A stretch of 6,598 nt of DNA, taken from NCBI GenBank assembly GCA_002352665.1, contig DEIV01000047.1:1-6598 (forward strand), written 5' to 3'. Shown here in pieces: positions 3,862 through 6,598 of the stretch; the stretch's first letter is position 1; each line of letters starts with the position of its first letter. The position numbers and the translations under genes were made by a program. The notes beneath the pieces are model-generated. The model made no database searches and was not told the origin of the DNA. It saw only the letters and a list, made by a program, of their open reading frames with translations. The stretch is from Flavobacteriaceae bacterium UBA2765. Its GTDB lineage: Bacteria > Bacteroidota > Bacteroidia > Flavobacteriales > Flavobacteriaceae.

Positions 3862-6339
3862 ATGGAAAAATCGAAATTGCGCCAACTATTTGAGAATATT
3901 TTTAATGCTAAGGATGAAATAGAATTACAAGCTATAATTGATGAAAAAGAAGATGTTTTTGTCAACTCAAATTGGAAACCGTTAGGAAACAATCGAAGTA
4001 ATTACGGAGTTGTGAAAAATCAACAATCTAGTCCTGTCGCTGCCTTAATTGAAAAAGTGACAAATTCTATAGATGCACTTTTAACTAAAAAGTGTTACGA
4101 GTATGGTTTGGAACCAAGTTCTAAAGTAGCTCCTGATTCTATGGATGAAGCCATCGATAAATTTTACCCTAATAGCAATTGGGATTTACCGAAGTTTAAA
4201 AGAAAACAATCCGAGGAAATTCAAATTATTGCGGATGGTAATGGTCCAAGAACACAAAGAAGTAAGCAACCAACTTCAGTAATTGTTTACGATAATGGTG
4301 AAGGACAACATCCTGATAATTTTGAAGATTCGTTTTTGTCTTTATTAAGAGGGAATAAAAACAATGTTCGGTTTGTTCAAGGAAAATATAATATGGGCGG
4401 AAGTGGAGCTATTGTTTTTTGTGGTAAAAAAAGATACCAACTGATAGCTTCAAAAAGATATACAAATGATGGAGATTTTGGATTTACTTTAATAAGAGAA
4501 CATCGGAAAAAAGATTCAGACCAAGCAAAAGAAACTTGGTATGAATATTTGCTAATTGATGGTAAAATACCTTCATTCCCAATCGATAAAATTGATTTAG
4601 GACTTACTAATAGGAAATTTGAAACAGGATCAATTATTAAAATGTATTCTTATCAATTTCCTGCAGGATACTCAGGCTTTGCTCAAGATTTAAACCAAAG
4701 TATTAATGAGTTTTTATTTGATCCTGCCTTGCCGATTTTTACCGCTGATACTGAAGAACGTTATCCAAATAATAAAGTATTAGTCAAAGATTTATACGGT
4801 TTAAAAAGACGCTTATTAAGTGAAGAAACTGAATATTTGGATGATAAATTCTCTGAACATTTTAATGATGAAGTAATTGGTTCGATGAAAGTTTCATGTT
4901 TCGTATTCAAGACCAAAGTCAAGGATTTTGATTTGAAACGTTCCAAGGAGGTTATTCAAAGCAGGTATTTTAAAAACTCCATGGCAGTGATGTTTTCAAT
5001 GAATGGACAAGTACATGGTCATTATACTGCTGAGTTTATCACTCGTGCCTTAAAATTAAATTTACTTAAGAGCCACTTATTAATTCATGTTGATTGTACT
5101 GAAATGAATTATAATTTTAGAAAGGAACTTTTTATGGCATCTCGTGACAGATTAAAAGGAGGAGATGAAACAATATACTTGAGATCTTATTTGTCAGCTC
5201 AATTGAGTAAAAAAGATGGGAGACTAGCTGAAATTGAAAAGCGAAGAAAGCAAGCAGTTGACATAGATACATCTTCTAATACAAATGATCTTATTAAGAG
5301 TTTCACCAAGAATTTACCATTAGATTCTGATTTAATGAAGTTGTTAGGTGAAACGTTTAAGTTAGATGTAAAGAAAAAGGATAAAAGCAAGAAACAAGAT
5401 AAGAAAGGTTCAAAACAAGAAAAAAAAGAGGTTCCTTTCGATCCACAACGATATCCGTCACAATTCAAAATTGATGCAAAGAATAATAGTAAAAAAGAAG
5501 TTGCTTCAATCCCTATAAATGGAGAGAAAACTATTAAATTTTCTACAGATGTTGAAAACGATTTTTTTGATAGAATAGATGATCCTGGAGAATTGAAAAT
5601 TTCTATTCTGAATATTAACAATAATGAGACGGAAGGAGGCACTGCTCCTGGTGAACCAAAGACACCGACAGAACTATTTAATATTATAAAAAGTAGCCCA
5701 AACAAAGGCTGTATAAAAATCGGATTAAATCCGAAGGATGAATTAAAGGTTGGTGATGCCGTTCAAATGGAAGTTTCATTAAGCTCTTCAGCTGGAGATT
5801 TTTCTGAAATTTTCTGGGTTTTAATCGCTGATAAGAAAGAAAAGAAAGAGAAGGTTCCAAAACAAGAAGAGGATAATGAACCTTTAGGTTTACCTCAATT
5901 AGTTTTTATGTATAAAGAGCCTATTGAAAAAGAGGAGAATCAAGTGTCTTGGGAAGCTGTTGAAGAAGCTACTAGCATGGAAGCAAATTATCATACAGTA
6001 ATGATTCCTGATGCCGAAGGCGATACTTTAAAAAGTATATACGTAAATATGGATAGTACGGTTTTGAAAACTTTTAAATCTAAGTATAAGAACCCTAATC
6101 AAGAGCAATTAGAATTTGCTAATAGAAAATATTACACTTCCGTTTACTTTCATACATTATTTCTTTATACAATAAGTAAAAATAGAGGTTATGAGATTAA
6201 ACAAAAAATAGAAGGTAAAGATGAATTAGAGCATGTTGATTTAGGGCAATATCTTAAAGACCTTTTTGATCATTATTACTCAACATTTATTCTTAATTTT
6301 GGAGGAATGGAAGAGATGATGCAAGGTATTGGAGATTAG
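3862..6339 (+). CDS. Large GHKL-type (Hsp90/MutL-like) ATPase of unknown function
   Basis: This 825-residue protein has the three signatures of the GHKL ATPase fold in order. The N-box is ALIEKVTNSIDALL (61-74), with Glu64, Asn68 and Asp71. The G1 motif is VYDNGEG (142-148), where Asp144 would contact adenine. The lid glycines are YNMGGSGAIVF (176-186). Residues about 340-450 (MFSMNGQVHGHYT, FMASRDRLKGG) may be the transducer domain found in MutL and Hsp90; this is inferred from position, not recognised. A lysine-rich linker (503-522) and a second one (655-668) separate C-terminal domains I do not recognise. No signal peptide or membrane span is seen, so it should be cytosolic. Such standalone ATPases occur in defence islands, but no nuclease or other effector motif is visible here. 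It opens an apparent operon; the next gene starts 15 bases after its stop. The start ATG follows an A-rich stretch. Confidence 0.85.
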   Translation: MEKSKLRQLFENIFNAKDEIELQAIIDEKEDVFVNSNWKPLGNNRSNYGVVKNQQSSPVAALIEKVTNSIDALLTKKCYEYGLEPSSKVAPDSMDEAIDKFYPNSNWDLPKFKRKQSEEIQIIADGNGPRTQRSKQPTSVIVYDNGEGQHPDNFEDSFLSLLRGNKNNVRFVQGKYNMGGSGAIVFCGKKRYQLIASKRYTNDGDFGFTLIREHRKKDSDQAKETWYEYLLIDGKIPSFPIDKIDLGLTNRKFETGSIIKMYSYQFPAGYSGFAQDLNQSINEFLFDPALPIFTADTEERYPNNKVLVKDLYGLKRRLLSEETEYLDDKFSEHFNDEVIGSMKVSCFVFKTKVKDFDLKRSKEVIQSRYFKNSMAVMFSMNGQVHGHYTAEFITRALKLNLLKSHLLIHVDCTEMNYNFRKELFMASRDRLKGGDETIYLRSYLSAQLSKKDGRLAEIEKRRKQAVDIDTSSNTNDLIKSFTKNLPLDSDLMKLLGETFKLDVKKKDKSKKQDKKGSKQEKKEVPFDPQRYPSQFKIDAKNNSKKEVASIPINGEKTIKFSTDVENDFFDRIDDPGELKISILNINNNETEGGTAPGEPKTPTELFNIIKSSPNKGCIKIGLNPKDELKVGDAVQMEVSLSSSAGDFSEIFWVLIADKKEKKEKVPKQEEDNEPLGLPQLVFMYKEPIEKEENQVSWEAVEEATSMEANYHTVMIPDAEGDTLKSIYVNMDSTVLKTFKSKYKNPNQEQLEFANRKYYTSVYFHTLFLYTISKNRGYEIKQKIEGKDELEHVDLGQYLKDLFDHYYSTFILNFGGMEEMMQGIGD

Positions 6340-6354
6340 CAAGACTAAAACTTT

Positions 6355-6504
6355 ATGGAAATAAATAAGAATAAATACATAAGTAGTAAAGAAACCATGA
6401 AAGAACTCAAGGTTTCTGCTTGCGATTTAATGCATTTAAGAGAATCGGGTAAACTTACCTATGTAAAAAAAGGGAATGCTTATTTTTATAAAAAGGGAAA
6501 ATGA
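6355..6504 (+). CDS. Small excisionase/MerR-like helix-turn-helix protein
   Basis: The 49-residue frame encodes MEINKNKYISSKETMKELKV, then SACDLMHLRESGKLTYVKKG and a short basic tail. The pattern Y-[IL]-[ST]-x-KE...L-x-VS...L-x-x-G-K-L...K-x-G-x-x-x-[FY] fits the HTH_17 / excisionase winged-helix DNA-binding family: helix about 10-18, recognition helix about 21-31, wing 33-45. It is likely a DNA-binding regulator or recombination-directionality-type protein. It starts 15 bases after the ATPase stop, with an A-rich leader (gcaagactaaaactttATG), and its TGA overlaps the next ATG as ATGA. Both features indicate co-transcription and coupled translation with its neighbours. Its length is normal for the smallest members of this group. 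Confidence 0.75.
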   Translation: MEINKNKYISSKETMKELKVSACDLMHLRESGKLTYVKKGNAYFYKKGK

Positions 6505-6598
6505 AAAAATATAAAATTTTCCCAGAAACTAGATGGTGATGGGTCAGATCAAATAGTTCCTTTTTTGATAGGTGTAAAAAGGCACTTTCAGAATTAAG
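6501..6598 (+). pseudogene. Start of a third operon gene with an in-frame TGA, cut by the window edge
   Basis: ATG at 6501-6503 overlaps the stop of the HTH gene (ATGA) and is followed by MKKYKIFPETRW, then TGA at 6537-6539. The same frame then stays open to the end of the window, reading WVRSNSSFFDRCKKALSEL. The tight overlap suggests a real start, and the open frame after the stop suggests an interrupted gene (nonsense mutation, sequencing error or recoding). Alternatively the true gene starts beyond the window and this is a chance frame. Another short frame, ATG at 6533, ends after seven codons. I recognise no family. Confidence 0.35.

Noticed and set aside
3789..3992. 67-codon minus-strand open frame overlapping the ATPase start
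   Set aside because: It is antisense to the ATPase N-terminus and its promoter region, with no protein similarity and no supporting start context.
5199..5705. 168-codon minus-strand open frame and the shorter one at 4761-4946
   Set aside because: Both are antisense to the GHKL ATPase coding region; their Ser/Phe/Leu-rich composition is what antisense of Lys/Glu-rich AT-rich coding sequence produces.

Overview
The window is AT-rich (roughly one third G+C by eye) and reads as an accessory region of a member of the Bacteroidetes, most likely a Flavobacteriia (marine Flavobacteriaceae type). Three things point there: A-rich leaders before start codons in place of Shine-Dalgarno sites, TAnnTTTG-type -7 promoter boxes, and protein families common in that class (short Gly-X-Y lipoproteins, long Fic proteins). 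The organism cannot be named from sequence alone.

Left part, minus strand: a small lipoprotein with a collagen-like Gly-X-Y stretch (73-459), apparently shortened at its C-terminus, then a 508-residue Fic-domain AMP-transferase (618-2144) with a complete active-site motif and an upstream self-inhibitory motif. The two genes share an identical 20-bp leader just before their start codons. The fic stop codon lies in a perfect 24-bp palindrome. Upstream of fic is a -7 box, preceded by three near-identical 14-bp direct repeats that look like a regulator-binding array.

Middle: a 582-bp stretch without an intact gene (2145-2726) holds the fic control region, a 30-bp imperfect direct repeat and a 17-codon degenerate remnant of an Smr-domain gene. 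Next come an Imm63-type immunity protein (2727-3191, plus), a 152-bp element with inverted ends (3216-3367), and an intact short Smr-domain gene (3394-3639, minus). The immunity gene therefore sits between two minus-strand smr 3' ends, and no cognate toxin is visible.

Right part, plus strand: a 222-bp divergent intergenic region with two short palindromes and a TAAATTTG box leads into an apparent operon. It holds an 825-residue GHKL (Hsp90/MutL-like) ATPase (3862-6339), a 49-residue excisionase-like helix-turn-helix protein (6355-6504), and a third reading frame that overlaps the helix-turn-helix stop as ATGA, is interrupted by an in-frame TGA after 12 codons, and then stays open to the window edge.

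Taken together this looks like a patchwork of conflict-related or mobile cassettes. The most promising candidate for an undescribed system is the GHKL ATPase / small HTH operon that runs off the right edge. Its function cannot be assigned from this window.
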